A stretch of DNA of 46,641 nt from UBA10449 sp005883585 (GCA_005883585.1 VBFD01000114.1:1-46641), one strand, 5' to 3'. Numbered from the stretch's first letter, positions 15,641-24,065 are shown. The notes: generated from the letters alone by a model not told the origin. Numbers and translations: made by a program.

Positions 15641-16884
15641 ACATCTTCGAGGCGCTGCGCGTCGCCTTCGCCGGCCTCCTTGCGAATCGCCTGCGCAGCT
15701 CGCTGACCATGCTCGGGATTCTCATCGGCGTCGCCGCCGTGATCCTGCTGGTCGCGGTGGGCAACGGTGCGAGCGTCCAGATCAACAATCAGATCCAGGG
15801 CCTGGGCGCGAACGTCATCTTCGTCTACCCGGCGAACGCCAAGGGCGCCGGTGGCGTCTCCCAGGGCTTCGGCACCAGCCAGTCGCTGACGATGGCGGAC
15901 GTCGACGCCATCAACAGCCGGCAGCAGGACCAGGATGTAGTGGCCGCGATCCCCATCGCGCAGAGCGGCGGCCAGATCACCTACGCAAACCAGAACTACT
16001 TCGCGCCGACCACCGGCACCACCGTCGATTTCCCGCAGGTGCGTGACTATCAGATTGCCGAAGGCTCGTTCTTCACGCAGGACGACGTGACTGCGCAGCA
16101 CCGCGTTGTCGTCTTGGGCCAGACGGTAGTCCAGAACCTCTTCGGCGCCAACGACCCAGTCGGCCAGACGATCAAGATCAACCGCCAGAGCTTTCGGGTC
16201 ATCGGCGTCTTCGCGGCCAAGGGCGGGAGCGGACTCGGCTCTCAAGACAACGTCGTCGTCGCGCCTATCACCGCCGTGTGGGCGTACCTGAGCGGTGGAC
16301 GCGGCAAAGGCATCAGCCAGATCGTCGCCTCGGCGTCTTCGCCGGGCGCTGTCACCCAGGCTGAAACCGAGATCACAACCATCCTCTTGCAGCGCCACCA
16401 GATCTCCGATCCTTCGCTGGCCGACTTCCAGATCCAGAGCCAGCAGGACATCCTCAACCAGGCGAACTCCATCGCGACCGCACTGACCCTCGTGCTGGGG
16501 GCAATCGCCGGCATTTCCCTGGTCGTGGGCGGGATCGGAATCATGAACATCATGCTGGTCACCGTCACCGAGCGGACGCGCGAGATCGGTATCCGCAAAG
16601 CGATCGGCGCGAAGTGGCGCGACGTGCTGATGCAGTTTCTGATCGAGGCCATGTTCCTGAGCGGTCTCGGCGGCGCGCTGGGCATTGCCCTCGGCGCCGC
16701 GCTTGCCGTCGAGGCGCCGCACATCCCCGCGATCGCGAGCTCGACCTTTCCACCGCCGGTGGTATCGATTCCGTCGGTTTTGCTCGCCTTCGGAGTCTCC
16801 GTCGGCATCGGCCTGTTCTTCGGCATCTACCCCGCGAATCGCGCAGCTCGCCTGCACCCGATCGAAGCCCTGAGACACGAGTAG
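15637..16884 (+). CDS. MacB-like ABC transporter permease (FtsX fold)
   Basis: A 415-residue permease with the MacB topology: one N-terminal helix at about residues 22-45 (SSLTMLGILIGVAAVILLVAVG), a large extracytoplasmic domain to about residue 285, then three helices (ISLVVGGIGIMNIMLVTVTER near 295, a second near 340-360 and the last near 375-400). ERTREIGIRKAIGA near residue 310 is the FtsX-family signature that couples to the ATPase. It pairs with the separate ATPase at 14963, unlike E. coli MacB, where the two domains are fused. Likely substrates are lipids, peptides or macrolide-like compounds; none is shown by the sequence. Confidence 0.92.
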   Translation: MNIFEALRVAFAGLLANRLRSSLTMLGILIGVAAVILLVAVGNGASVQINNQIQGLGANVIFVYPANAKGAGGVSQGFGTSQSLTMADVDAINSRQQDQDVVAAIPIAQSGGQITYANQNYFAPTTGTTVDFPQVRDYQIAEGSFFTQDDVTAQHRVVVLGQTVVQNLFGANDPVGQTIKINRQSFRVIGVFAAKGGSGLGSQDNVVVAPITAVWAYLSGGRGKGISQIVASASSPGAVTQAETEITTILLQRHQISDPSLADFQIQSQQDILNQANSIATALTLVLGAIAGISLVVGGIGIMNIMLVTVTERTREIGIRKAIGAKWRDVLMQFLIEAMFLSGLGGALGIALGAALAVEAPHIPAIASSTFPPPVVSIPSVLLAFGVSVGIGLFFGIYPANRAARLHPIEALRHE

Positions 16885-16897
16885 AGGAGCGAATTTG

Positions 16898-17365
16898 ATG
16901 AAGACTTACGTGATCGCGTTGGCGGTTGTGGTTGCCGTCCTTGGCGGCTTCTATGGCGGTTACAAGGTCGGGCAGAACAACGTCAGCGCGAGCTCTACCG
17001 CCGCCGGGACCCGCACCGGCGCCCCCAACGGCTCATCCAACTTCACTGGAGGTGGGCGAGGGCTCGCTGGGGTCTGCCCATCACCTGGCGCCACGCCCGC
17101 GACCGGCAGCCAGGGCCTCGCTCGCGGGACTGTGACCAATCTCAACACCAGCTCGATGACGGTGACCAACACCAGCTGCGACGTGAAGGTGACTTTCAGC
17201 CCGACCGTATCGATTTCGAAACAGGTGCTGGGGTCGACGTCTGACCTCCAGGACGATCAGACGGTGACGATCACCGGGACGCGTCAGGCCGACGGCTCGA
17301 TCCTGGCGCAGACCATTCAGATCGGCCCGGCCGGTGGCGGTGTCCGCACTGGAACGGGCGGCTAG
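16898..17365 (+). CDS. Secreted or anchored DUF5666-like protein
   Basis: A 155-residue protein with an N-terminal hydrophobic segment (VIALAVVVAVLGGFYGGY), a Ser/Gly/Thr-rich linker, and a C-terminal beta-rich domain (ARGTVTNLNTSSMTVTN, VSISKQVLGSTSDLQDDQTV split from TITGTRQADGSILAQTIQI) matching the DUF5666 pattern, probably an OB-like fold. GAGGAG lies 8 nt before the ATG at 16898. It lies 13 bp after the permease gene, so it is probably exported and works with the efflux system. Two cysteines (in GVCPSP and TSCDVK) could form a disulfide. Confidence 0.7.
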   Translation: MKTYVIALAVVVAVLGGFYGGYKVGQNNVSASSTAAGTRTGAPNGSSNFTGGGRGLAGVCPSPGATPATGSQGLARGTVTNLNTSSMTVTNTSCDVKVTFSPTVSISKQVLGSTSDLQDDQTVTITGTRQADGSILAQTIQIGPAGGGVRTGTGG

Positions 17366-17374
17366 CCTTCCACC

Positions 17375-17560
17375 TTGCCCACTCGGCTGGTCTGGGCGCT
17401 GGTGGCGCTCATCCTCGGCCTCGGCGGCGGGTTGATGCTCCTCAACGACACGTTCGGCGCCTCGGGGTATGTCGTGGTCGGCATCGGCGCCGGCATCGGG
17501 TGCGCGGTGATCGGAAGCCTCGCCCACGATGCGCTGGCCGGGCCACGTGAGCGCTTGTGA
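17375..17560 (+). CDS. Small two-helix membrane protein
   Basis: A 61-residue protein starting at a TTG 9 bp after the previous gene. It has two hydrophobic helices (VWALVALILGLGGGLMLL and YVVVGIGAGIGCAVIGSLA) and a short basic tail. The family is not recognised. It is the last gene of the sigma/efflux operon and ends 2 bp before the convergent acetyltransferase. Confidence 0.6.
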   Translation: MPTRLVWALVALILGLGGGLMLLNDTFGASGYVVVGIGAGIGCAVIGSLAHDALAGPRERL

Positions 17561-17562
17561 GC

Positions 17563-18084
17563 CTACGACCCTCCTAGAGGCTTCTCATACCAGCCCACGT
17601 CCCAGTAGCGGTCGAACTTGCGGCCCTGCTCGGTGAAGTGCGCCACCCGCTTGAATCCGAACCGCTCGTGAAGGGCGATTGAGGCCTGGTTGGGCAGGGC
17701 GATACCGGCATAGGCTCGATGCAGATCCTCTCCCTGCAGTTGCTTGAACAGCTCTTCGTAGAGGCGCGTCCCAATGCCGCGGCCAACCGCGTCGGGTGTG
17801 ATGTAGACGCTCGTTTCGACAGACGTCTCGTAGCCGGGCTTGGTTCGGAGTCGACTGCTGGACGCGTAGCCGATGACCGATCCATCGGAAACGCCGACCA
17901 CGACCCGGTACCGGCCGGTGGTGTCGTGGTGCGAGAACCACTCGCGCCGGTCCTCCATCGTCATCGGTTCGATGTCGAACGTGAAGTGGGTCTCGACCAC
18001 GTAGCGGTTGTAGATGTCGTTCAGCTTGCCGAGATCCTCCTCAGCCGCCTGCCGCACCGTGACTTTGGCATTGCTCACTTGCAT
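17563..18084 (-). CDS. GNAT N-acetyltransferase, phosphinothricin-acetyltransferase-like
   Basis: A 173-residue acetyltransferase of the Pat/MnaT type. It opens with VTVRQAAEEDLGKLNDIYN and has the family's FTFDIEPMTMEDRREWF, then the acetyl-CoA loop TPDAVGRGIGTRLYEEL near residue 97 and ERFGFKRVAHFTEQGRKFDR near 141. Relatives acetylate phosphinothricin, methionine sulfoximine or related amino acid analogues; the actual substrate here is unknown. The ATG at 18084 has no Shine-Dalgarno but has TAAACT 6 nt upstream. It is divergent from folB. Confidence 0.85.
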   Translation of the reverse strand: MQVSNAKVTVRQAAEEDLGKLNDIYNRYVVETHFTFDIEPMTMEDRREWFSHHDTTGRYRVVVGVSDGSVIGYASSSRLRTKPGYETSVETSVYITPDAVGRGIGTRLYEELFKQLQGEDLHRAYAGIALPNQASIALHERFGFKRVAHFTEQGRKFDRYWDVGWYEKPLGGS

Positions 18085-18090
18085 GCTTCA

Positions 18091-18096
18091 AGTTTA
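18091..18096 (-). promoter_or_regulatory. -10-like hexamer for the acetyltransferase
   Basis: TAAACT on the minus strand, 6 nt before the ATG at 18084. Leaderless spacing. Confidence 0.4.
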
Positions 18097-18127
18097 TTCA
18101 GGGCGCCTGGGGCGCGAGAATTGCCAC

Positions 18128-18484
18128 ATGGACCGGATCCTGCTCGAGGGCATGTCTTTCAGCGGGCGCCATGGAGTTCGCCCGGCCGAGCGTGTGCACG
18201 CGCAGGAGTTCGAGGTCGACATCGAAATGGAGGCCGATCTCGCCAAAGCCGGATCCACCGATCGGATCGACGACACCATCGACTACAGAGCCGCGCGCGC
18301 GATCGCTAAAGAGACGATCGAAGGCGACTCGGTTGAGCTGCTCGAAACGCTGGCCGCCCGGATCGCGGACCGGGTCCTCGCCCTCCGCAGGGTCGCCGCC
18401 GTGTCAGTCCGCGTCGCCAAGCGGCCGGCGAGCATGATGCCGATCAAGGCGGCCGCAGTGCACATTAGAAGGACGCGCGCATGA
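18128..18484 (+). CDS. folB: Dihydroneopterin aldolase
   Basis: A 118-residue FolB. It converts dihydroneopterin to 6-hydroxymethyl-dihydropterin and glycolaldehyde in folate synthesis. Family features are the opening LLEGMSFSGRHGVRPAER with the catalytic Glu, TDRIDDTIDYRAARAIA, the substrate-binding ELLETLAARIADRVL and the Lys in VAKRPASMMP. The start is ATG 18128; GAGAAT 6 nt upstream could be a -10 for a leaderless message. It overlaps larC by 4 bp. folD and folC follow, so this is a folate cluster interrupted by larC. Confidence 0.9.
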   Translation: MDRILLEGMSFSGRHGVRPAERVHAQEFEVDIEMEADLAKAGSTDRIDDTIDYRAARAIAKETIEGDSVELLETLAARIADRVLALRRVAAVSVRVAKRPASMMPIKAAAVHIRRTRA

Positions 18485-19635
18485 CGATCGCCTACTTCGA
18501 TTGCTTCGCGGGCATTTCCGGTGACATGACGCTTGGGGCGCTGCTCGACGCCGGGGCTGATCGCGCCATCCTCGACGCCACCGTCGAGGCTCTGCGCCTT
18601 GGCGATGAGGTGACCATCGAGGTGCGGCACGAGACGCGCGGCCATGCGGGCGGCACGCGCGTCGTGGTGCAGACACGCGGTCGCGCGGCGCGAACGGTGC
18701 CCGCGCTGCGCGGCGCCATCACAGGGGCCGACATGCCGGATGAGGTCAGGCGGCCAGCCCTGGCCGCCATCGAGCGCCTCGGTCAGGCAGAATCGCGGCT
18801 CCACGGCCTTCCGGAGACAGAGCTCCACCTCCACGAGCTCGGCGGCGCGGACACCCTGGTCGACCTCGTGGGTGCCTTCTGGCTGCTTCACAACCTGAGC
18901 GTTGGGCAGGTGTTCGCGTCGGCGCTGCCGGCGCCTGTCGGCCGGGCCGGGCAGATGCCACTGCCCGCTCCTGCCAGTGTGCGGGTGCTCGAAGGAACAG
19001 GCGCCGTTTTCGTTTCCACAGGTGAGACTCGCGAGCTGGTCACGCCAACCGGCGCCGCGATCCTGGCCGTGGCGGCCCGGTTCACTCGCCCCGCGATGTC
19101 GTTGCGTTCGATCGGCTACGGCATCGGCGCGCGAGATGTCCCGGGCAACGCCCTGGCGGTGTGGATCGGAGAAGAGGTCGCGACGCAGACCGGGGTCACC
19201 GTAATCGAGACCAACATCGACGACATGCCTCCCAACCTCATCGCCGCCCTGAGCGAGGATCTGATGGCGTTGGGCGCGCTCGATGTGAGCATCTTGCCGG
19301 CGGTCATGAAGAAGGGCCGCGCCGGGCACCTGCTGGTGATCATGGCGGCGCCGGACATGGTGGCGCGGCTCACCGATCATGTCCTGCGCCACAGCACGAC
19401 CTTGGGTGTACGGATCACCAAGGCGGATCGCGTGATCGCCGAGCGGAGGGTGATCGAGGTGCGGACCGCGTTCGGTGTCGCTCGGGCGAAGGTCAAGGAA
19501 CTTGGGGGCAAGGCCGTCGACGTGTCGCCGGAGTATGAAGACTGCCGCAGGCTGGCCCGGGAGTCCGGTCGAGACCTGAGAACAGTCATGCGAGCGGTCA
19601 CCGAAGCCGCACGAGAGCAATTGGGGTTGGACTAG
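18481..19635 (+). CDS. larC: LarC nickel-pincer cofactor nickel insertase
   Basis: A 384-residue LarC-family protein (DUF111). It opens with YFDCFAGISGDMTLGALLDAG, quoted here only as the family hallmark at residues 5-25, then HLHELGGADTLVDLVG near 117, a TPTGAAIL motif near 183, and the C-terminal ETNIDDMPPN near 240 with MKKGRAGHLL near 276. LarC puts nickel into the pyridinium-dithiocarboxylate mononucleotide cofactor of lactate racemase-type enzymes. In Lactiplantibacillus the gene is split and needs a frameshift; here it is one continuous frame. No larA, larB or larE gene is in the window, so the partner enzyme lies elsewhere. The ATG overlaps folB. Confidence 0.88.
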   Translation: MTIAYFDCFAGISGDMTLGALLDAGADRAILDATVEALRLGDEVTIEVRHETRGHAGGTRVVVQTRGRAARTVPALRGAITGADMPDEVRRPALAAIERLGQAESRLHGLPETELHLHELGGADTLVDLVGAFWLLHNLSVGQVFASALPAPVGRAGQMPLPAPASVRVLEGTGAVFVSTGETRELVTPTGAAILAVAARFTRPAMSLRSIGYGIGARDVPGNALAVWIGEEVATQTGVTVIETNIDDMPPNLIAALSEDLMALGALDVSILPAVMKKGRAGHLLVIMAAPDMVARLTDHVLRHSTTLGVRITKADRVIAERRVIEVRTAFGVARAKVKELGGKAVDVSPEYEDCRRLARESGRDLRTVMRAVTEAAREQLGLD

Positions 19636-19678
19636 GGCGTCTATCGAGCGATCAACGCGGCGTGTCCGAGGCACCCGC

Positions 19679-19684
19679 GACAAT
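19679..19684 (+). promoter_or_regulatory. -10-like hexamer before folD
   Basis: GACAAT, 7 nt before the ATG at 19692, keeps the two most conserved -10 positions. It could give folD-folC their own leaderless transcript in addition to read-through from folB-larC. Confidence 0.3.
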
Positions 19685-19691
19685 TAGCCGC

Positions 19692-20543
19692 ATGACGGCT
19701 CGAGTGCTCGACGGCAAGGCTGTGGCGCAGCAGATCCTCGATGACGTCGCCACGAAGGTCGGAGCTCGGGTCGCCACTGGCAAGCCGCGGCCGAAGCTGG
19801 CCACCATCATCGTCGGCGACGATCCCGCCTCTGCGATCTACGTCCGCAGCAAGCAAAAGAACGCGCGACAGGTCGGCATCGATTCGGAAGACCACCGCCT
19901 GCCCTCCGAGACGTCCACCGAGCAGCTCATCGAGCTCATCAGTGTGTTGAATCGAGACGAATCGGTCAGCGGCATCCTGGTGCAGCAGCCCCTGCCGCCG
20001 CAAATCGATGTGGGCCGGATCGTGATCGCGGTCGACCCGACCAAGGACGTCGATGGGTTCAATCCTTTCAATGCCGGTCTGGTGGCGCTGGGCCTTCCCG
20101 GCGGAATCCAGCCCTGCACGCCGACCGGGATCGTCGAGCTGCTGGAGCGCGGTGGGGTGCGAATCGACGGCGCGAACGCTGTCGTAGTCGGCAGGAGCAA
20201 CATCGTCGGCAAGCCGACCGCGCTTCTGCTGTTGAAACGCAACGCCACGGTGACCATATGTCATACGCACACCAAGTACCTCGCCGGCCACACCATGAAT
20301 GCGGACATCCTCATTGCGGCGGCCGGCAAGCCCAACCTCATCACCAAGGAGATGGTGAAGTCGGGCGCAGCGGTAGTTGACGTGAGCACAAACCGCACCG
20401 AGCTGGGCCAGGTGGGCGACCTCGCTCCAGGGGTGGCGGAGGTGGCGGGATGGCTCACCCCGAACCCGGGCGGCGTCGGCCCGATGACGAGGGCGATGTT
20501 GGTTCGCAACACATACGAGGCCGAGGTCCGCCGCCGGCCTTAG
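19692..20543 (+). CDS. folD: Methylenetetrahydrofolate dehydrogenase / cyclohydrolase
   Basis: A 283-residue bifunctional FolD. It oxidises 5,10-methylene-THF to methenyl-THF with NADP and hydrolyses that to 10-formyl-THF. The active-site Tyr and Lys are in YVRSKQKNARQVGI near residue 52; ILVQQPLPPQID near 96, PTKDVDGFNPFNAG near 117, the Rossmann motif VVVGRSNIVGKPTA near 162 and the C-terminal NPGGVGPMTRAML are all present. The length is standard. The ATG at 19692 is chosen; the open frame upstream has no support. folC starts 6 bp downstream. Confidence 0.95.
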   Translation: MTARVLDGKAVAQQILDDVATKVGARVATGKPRPKLATIIVGDDPASAIYVRSKQKNARQVGIDSEDHRLPSETSTEQLIELISVLNRDESVSGILVQQPLPPQIDVGRIVIAVDPTKDVDGFNPFNAGLVALGLPGGIQPCTPTGIVELLERGGVRIDGANAVVVGRSNIVGKPTALLLLKRNATVTICHTHTKYLAGHTMNADILIAAAGKPNLITKEMVKSGAAVVDVSTNRTELGQVGDLAPGVAEVAGWLTPNPGGVGPMTRAMLVRNTYEAEVRRRP

Positions 20544-20549
20544 TTTTCG

Positions 20550-21815
20550 ATGACCTACTCCGAGGCTCTCGCGTACGTCTCCCGTCTCGGCCGGTTCGGG
20601 ATGAAGCTCGGCACCGAGCGCACGCGTGCGATCCTGGATCGCATCGGCGGGCCCGACCGCGGACTCAAGGGCGCGCTGATCGCGGGTACAAACGGCAAGG
20701 GTTCGACCGCGGCCTGCCTCGCCTCCATCCTCCAGGCCTCAGGTCACAGGGTCGGCTTCATGCCAAAACCGCATTTGATCTCCTACACGGAGCGCATCCA
20801 GGTCGACGGGACGCCCATCAGCGAGGACGATTTCGTCCAGACGCTGATGGACCTCAAGCCGGCGCTGGAAGGCATCGCCGACGAGATGGGCCAAGCGACC
20901 GAGTTCGAGATGCTCACGGTGATGGCGCTCGCATACCTCGCGCCACGCGTTGACAGGCTCGTTTGCGAAGTCGGGCTCGGCGGCCGGCTCGATGCGACCA
21001 ACGCCCTCGATCTCGGCGTCGCCGTCATCACCAACGTCGACCTCGACCACCAGAAGTACCTGGGCAGCACCATCGAACAGATCGCGCACGAAAAGGCCGC
21101 GATCATCAAGTCAGGCAATCGGGTGCTCACCGGTTGCGAAGGTTCCGCGCTCGCGATCGTCGAGGAGCACGCCCGCAATGCGCACGCCGGCATATGGCGA
21201 CTCGGCCGGGAGATCCGCGTCGAATCAACGTCCAGGGGCTGGGATGGCCACATCGTCTCTGTGACCGGCCCCGGTTTCAGGCACAGCGGGCTCATGTTGC
21301 CGTTGGTTGGCGACTACCAACCGGCGAACGCCGGCCTGGCGGTGGCTGCGGCGCATGCGCTGGACGACGCGACCGACGACGCCATGCACAGGGGGCTTGC
21401 ATCGACTGTGTGGCCGGGCCGGCTCCAGGTCATCGCGACGCATCCACGTGTGGTGCTCGATGGCGGGCACAATCCGGCCGCCATGACCAAGTCGGGCGTG
21501 TCGTTGCGACGGCTGATCGGCTCGGAGCGCCTGGTCACGGTGTTCGCAATGTTGAGCGAGCGCGATCCCGTCGAGCTTCTGGCGGCGCTGCGCACCCTGA
21601 GCCCTGACCGCGCCGTGTTCACCGAGCCGACAAGCGCAAGCGGCCACGCGGTACCAGCTCAGGAGCTGGCGGCGACGTTCGGTGGCGATGCCGAAGCCTT
21701 CCCGCATCCGCGCGAGGCCCTCGACCGAGCCAGGGAACTGGCGGGCCCCGACGGCAATGTGCTCGTGTGCGGCTCGTTATACCTGGTCGGTGAGATCTTG
21801 GCCGCCCTGGCCTGA
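20550..21815 (+). CDS. folC: Folylpolyglutamate synthase / dihydrofolate synthase
   Basis: A 421-residue Mur-ligase-type enzyme that adds glutamate to dihydropteroate and folates using ATP. The P-loop ALIAGTNGKGSTAACLASIL is near residue 43, followed by SYTERIQVDGTPIS, LVCEVGLGGRLDATNAL near 138, a Mg/phosphate-binding ITNVDLDHQKYLG near 160, the central NDK-type region, and VLDGGHNPAAM near 305. It follows folD by 6 bp and completes the folate cluster. It starts at the ATG at 20550. Confidence 0.93.
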   Translation: MTYSEALAYVSRLGRFGMKLGTERTRAILDRIGGPDRGLKGALIAGTNGKGSTAACLASILQASGHRVGFMPKPHLISYTERIQVDGTPISEDDFVQTLMDLKPALEGIADEMGQATEFEMLTVMALAYLAPRVDRLVCEVGLGGRLDATNALDLGVAVITNVDLDHQKYLGSTIEQIAHEKAAIIKSGNRVLTGCEGSALAIVEEHARNAHAGIWRLGREIRVESTSRGWDGHIVSVTGPGFRHSGLMLPLVGDYQPANAGLAVAAAHALDDATDDAMHRGLASTVWPGRLQVIATHPRVVLDGGHNPAAMTKSGVSLRRLIGSERLVTVFAMLSERDPVELLAALRTLSPDRAVFTEPTSASGHAVPAQELAATFGGDAEAFPHPREALDRARELAGPDGNVLVCGSLYLVGEILAALA

Positions 21816-21853
21816 CCGAGCGCGGTTGTGAATTGCAGGTGAAAGGGCCGAAC

Positions 21854-22327
21854 ATGCAGCACGTGAACGACCAGAGGTTCTACCGCAGCAGCGACCGGAT
21901 CCTGGGCGGAGTTTGCGCCGGCCTTGCCGAAGGGTTTCATGTGGACGCCTTGTGGGTCCGCGTCGCGTTCCTCGTCCTGGTCTTGGTCCAGGGCATCGGG
22001 GTCTTCCTATATATCGTCCTCTGGCTGGTCATGCCGGAGCGGTTGGAGGGTGGTGGCCAGCAGAGCGGCTTCGACGCGATGAGTGCCGACCTGAGGCGAA
22101 TCTGGGGGGAGATCCAGCACCCGACAGCAGACAAGTCGCCGGCGGCGCCCCAGCCATCAGGCACCTTTCAAAACCAGAGTCTGCTTTTCGGTCTCATCCT
22201 GGTCGTCATCGGCCTGGCAATACTCGGCGGCAACATCGGCATCATCAACTGGTCGGTCGTCTGGCCGGCTGCCCTCATCACGCTCGGGATCGTGGTCCTG
22301 GTTCGGAATCTCGAGAAGCGGCCCTAA
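21854..22327 (+). CDS. PspC-domain membrane protein
   Basis: A 157-residue protein with an N-terminal PspC domain: FYRSSDRILGGVCAGLAEGF, then ALWVRVAFLVLVLVQGIGVF and LYIVLWLVMPE. A polar middle (residues about 62-100) precedes two more membrane helices (LLFGLILVVIGLAILGG and VVWPAALITLGIVVLV). PspC proteins sense or respond to membrane stress and often modulate partner regulators. The ATG at 21854 is preferred over an upstream TTG because AAAGGG lies close before it. It ends in a 4-bp convergent overlap with the next gene. Confidence 0.85.
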   Translation: MQHVNDQRFYRSSDRILGGVCAGLAEGFHVDALWVRVAFLVLVLVQGIGVFLYIVLWLVMPERLEGGGQQSGFDAMSADLRRIWGEIQHPTADKSPAAPQPSGTFQNQSLLFGLILVVIGLAILGGNIGIINWSVVWPAALITLGIVVLVRNLEKRP

Positions 22328-22767
22328 CCGCCGCGTCTCAGCTTCTGAAGGTCGATCCTCCAATCCCGGCGCTCAGCGCGAGCGAATGACACGCACAGAT
22401 AGACGCAGCCGGCAATCATCGGCAGAAGCAACACTCCACCCAGCAGCGCCCACAGCGGTCCCGCGCTCGCCGCGATCCCGCCCAACAAGACCGCCGACAC
22501 CAACAGCCCGGCAGCTCCCACCAGCAGCTCGCCCGCGTTGTGGACCCTGTCGCCCGCTGGAACGGCGGCTCGAGGCGTTGGCGTGGCGCGTCCACTTTGG
22601 CTCATTGGTGCCACCAGGCCGTACAACAAGAGGCTGACCCCCGCCAGCCCGGCGAGCAGCGTGACCACCTCGTAGACCAGGCCTTCGCGCGTGTCGGCCA
22701 CCCGGCTGCCCGCCAGAAAGGCGATCACGATGAGAATCGCGCCCGTGCCGAGGGCTGCCCAGCGCAC
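22324..22767 (-). CDS. Four-helix membrane protein of unknown function
   Basis: A 147-residue protein with four hydrophobic segments (ALGTGAILIVIAFLAGS, LLAGLAGVSLLLYGLVA, LLVGAAGLLVSAVLLGGIAA, LWALLGGVLLLPMIAGCVYL) and a basic C-terminal tail. The family is not recognised. It begins at a GTG 2 bp after the SDR gene on the same strand, so the two are co-transcribed. Confidence 0.65.
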   Translation of the reverse strand: MRWAALGTGAILIVIAFLAGSRVADTREGLVYEVVTLLAGLAGVSLLLYGLVAPMSQSGRATPTPRAAVPAGDRVHNAGELLVGAAGLLVSAVLLGGIAASAGPLWALLGGVLLLPMIAGCVYLCVSFARAERRDWRIDLQKLRRGG

Positions 22768-22769
22768 TT

Positions 22770-23549
22770 CTAGTTAGAGGTGGCGAGGAGGTTGACGCGA
22801 AGCCTTCTCATGCCTCGCAGCCAGCGGTCGTAGTCCTGGGCCTTCCGGTTGAAGTACTCGGCCACCTCCGGATGAGGAAGGATGAGGAACTTCTCGCTTC
22901 TGATGCCTTCGACGACGACATCGGCCACTTGCTCGGGTTCCAGAGCGCCTTCGGTCAAGAAGTTGTGACCGAGGCGCCGTTCGGCGGCAAGCATGTCGGT
23001 CTTCACACCCTGCGGGCACAGGCAAGACACCCTGATGCCATCGTCGCCGTGGGCGATCGCAAGCCATTCGAAGAACGAGAGCGCCGCGGCCTTCGTCACA
23101 CCATAAGGAGCGGCGAAGACGTGATTGAGAAGGCCTGCCGCGGACACCGTGCCCAGCAGATAGCCCTCCTTGCGGGCGAGCATGCCAGGCAGGACGTGGC
23201 GCGCGACGAACACATGCGACATCACATTGACGTCCCAGATGCGCTGCCACTCAGAGGTGGCAGCCTCGGGCCCTCCGCCGACGCCGATGCCCGCATTGGA
23301 GCAAAAGATGTCGATGCGGCCCTGCGCGGTTTTCACCTGGCCGACCAGGTCGATGATGTCGTCCTCACGGGAGACATCGCACTTGATGGCCATGCCGCCG
23401 ATCTCGCGCGCGACAGTCCATGCGCCGTCTCCGTCGACGTCGGCCACGATCACCGCCTCTGCACCGTCTTTGGCGAATTTCCGCGCGAGGGCGCGGCCGA
23501 TGCCTCGGGCTCCGCCGGTGACGACGACGACTCGATCAGCTATTTCCAC
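22770..23549 (-). CDS. Short-chain dehydrogenase/reductase
   Basis: A 259-residue classical SDR. The nucleotide-binding motif TGGARGIG is near residue 11, the adenine-binding CDVSRED near 58, NAG near 85, the catalytic Ser in GTVSAAG near 134 and the catalytic pair in YGVTKAAAL near 149. The acidic residue after beta-2 (VADVDGDG) points to NAD rather than NADP. The substrate is unknown. AAGGAG lies 9 nt before the GTG start. It diverges from an HxlR-family regulator, which may control it in response to an electrophile or to the substrate. Confidence 0.88.
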   Translation of the reverse strand: MEIADRVVVVTGGARGIGRALARKFAKDGAEAVIVADVDGDGAWTVAREIGGMAIKCDVSREDDIIDLVGQVKTAQGRIDIFCSNAGIGVGGGPEAATSEWQRIWDVNVMSHVFVARHVLPGMLARKEGYLLGTVSAAGLLNHVFAAPYGVTKAAALSFFEWLAIAHGDDGIRVSCLCPQGVKTDMLAAERRLGHNFLTEGALEPEQVADVVVEGIRSEKFLILPHPEVAEYFNRKAQDYDRWLRGMRRLRVNLLATSN

Positions 23550-23712
23550 AGACGAGTGCTCCTTGCGGTCGAGAGCCGGCGTTCATTGCCTCGTGCGAGT
23601 CTATCCCTCGAGGGGTCTCGGCCGGTCCGAGCCCCGATGGTCGGGCAACTCTCACAGAATTTTTTTCTCGAAATTGGGAAAACGGATGGTTTCCGTGGCG
23701 AGCGATAGCGCA

Positions 23713-23718
23713 TAGAAT
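23713..23718 (+). promoter_or_regulatory. -10-like hexamer for the HxlR regulator
   Basis: TAGAAT, 8 nt before the ATG at 23727, with no Shine-Dalgarno between. The rest of the 177-bp divergent region (23550-23726) holds an AATTT-N8-AAATT dyad at about 23657-23674 that could be an operator, but nothing I can assign firmly. Confidence 0.45.
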
Positions 23719-23726
23719 CTCTCCCC

Positions 23727-24065
23727 ATGGTCGGTGGGGGTCTCGACTACAGCGCGCCCTTTCAACGCGCCATCGAGCTGATAGGGAAGCGCTGGACCGG
23801 GGCCGTCGTAAAAGCCCTGCTCCCTGGGCCAGCGCGGTTCAATCAGCTGCTCGCGGGCATACCCGGAATCAGTGATCGAGTGCTCACCGAGAGGCTGCGC
23901 GAGCTGGAGACAGAGGGCATCGTCGAGCGGCTCGTGGATCCGGGGCCGCCGGTGCGAGTGAGCTACCGACTCACCTCGCGGGGCCGCGCGCTGCAGCCGG
24001 TGCTGGCCGCTGTTGCGGACTGGGCCGAAAGCTGGCTCGCGACCGCCGCGGCCGCCGTCGGCTGA
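23727..24065 (+). CDS. HxlR-family transcriptional regulator
   Basis: A 112-residue winged-helix protein of the HxlR (MarR-like) family: AIELIGKRWTGAVVKALLPG near residue 15, FNQLLAGIPGISDRVLTERL near 38, LETEGIVERLV near 59 and the wing VRVSYRLTSRGRAL near 75. The family acts as dimers responding to aldehydes, oxidants or disulfide stress. This one has no cysteine, so direct thiol sensing is unlikely. It is divergent from the SDR, its most likely target. Confidence 0.9.
   Translation: MVGGGLDYSAPFQRAIELIGKRWTGAVVKALLPGPARFNQLLAGIPGISDRVLTERLRELETEGIVERLVDPGPPVRVSYRLTSRGRALQPVLAAVADWAESWLATAAAAVG

Noticed and set aside
15367..16878. 500-codon minus-strand frame opposite the ABC genes
   Set aside because: Antisense to a clear ATPase and permease, no start signal, and highly charged low-complexity sequence.
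18283..19683. Long minus-strand frame opposite larC and folB
   Set aside because: Shadow of convincing genes; no motifs or ribosome site.
23657..23674. T-run before the HxlR gene as an intrinsic terminator
   Set aside because: No GC-rich stem directly precedes it in either direction; it lies in a divergent promoter region.
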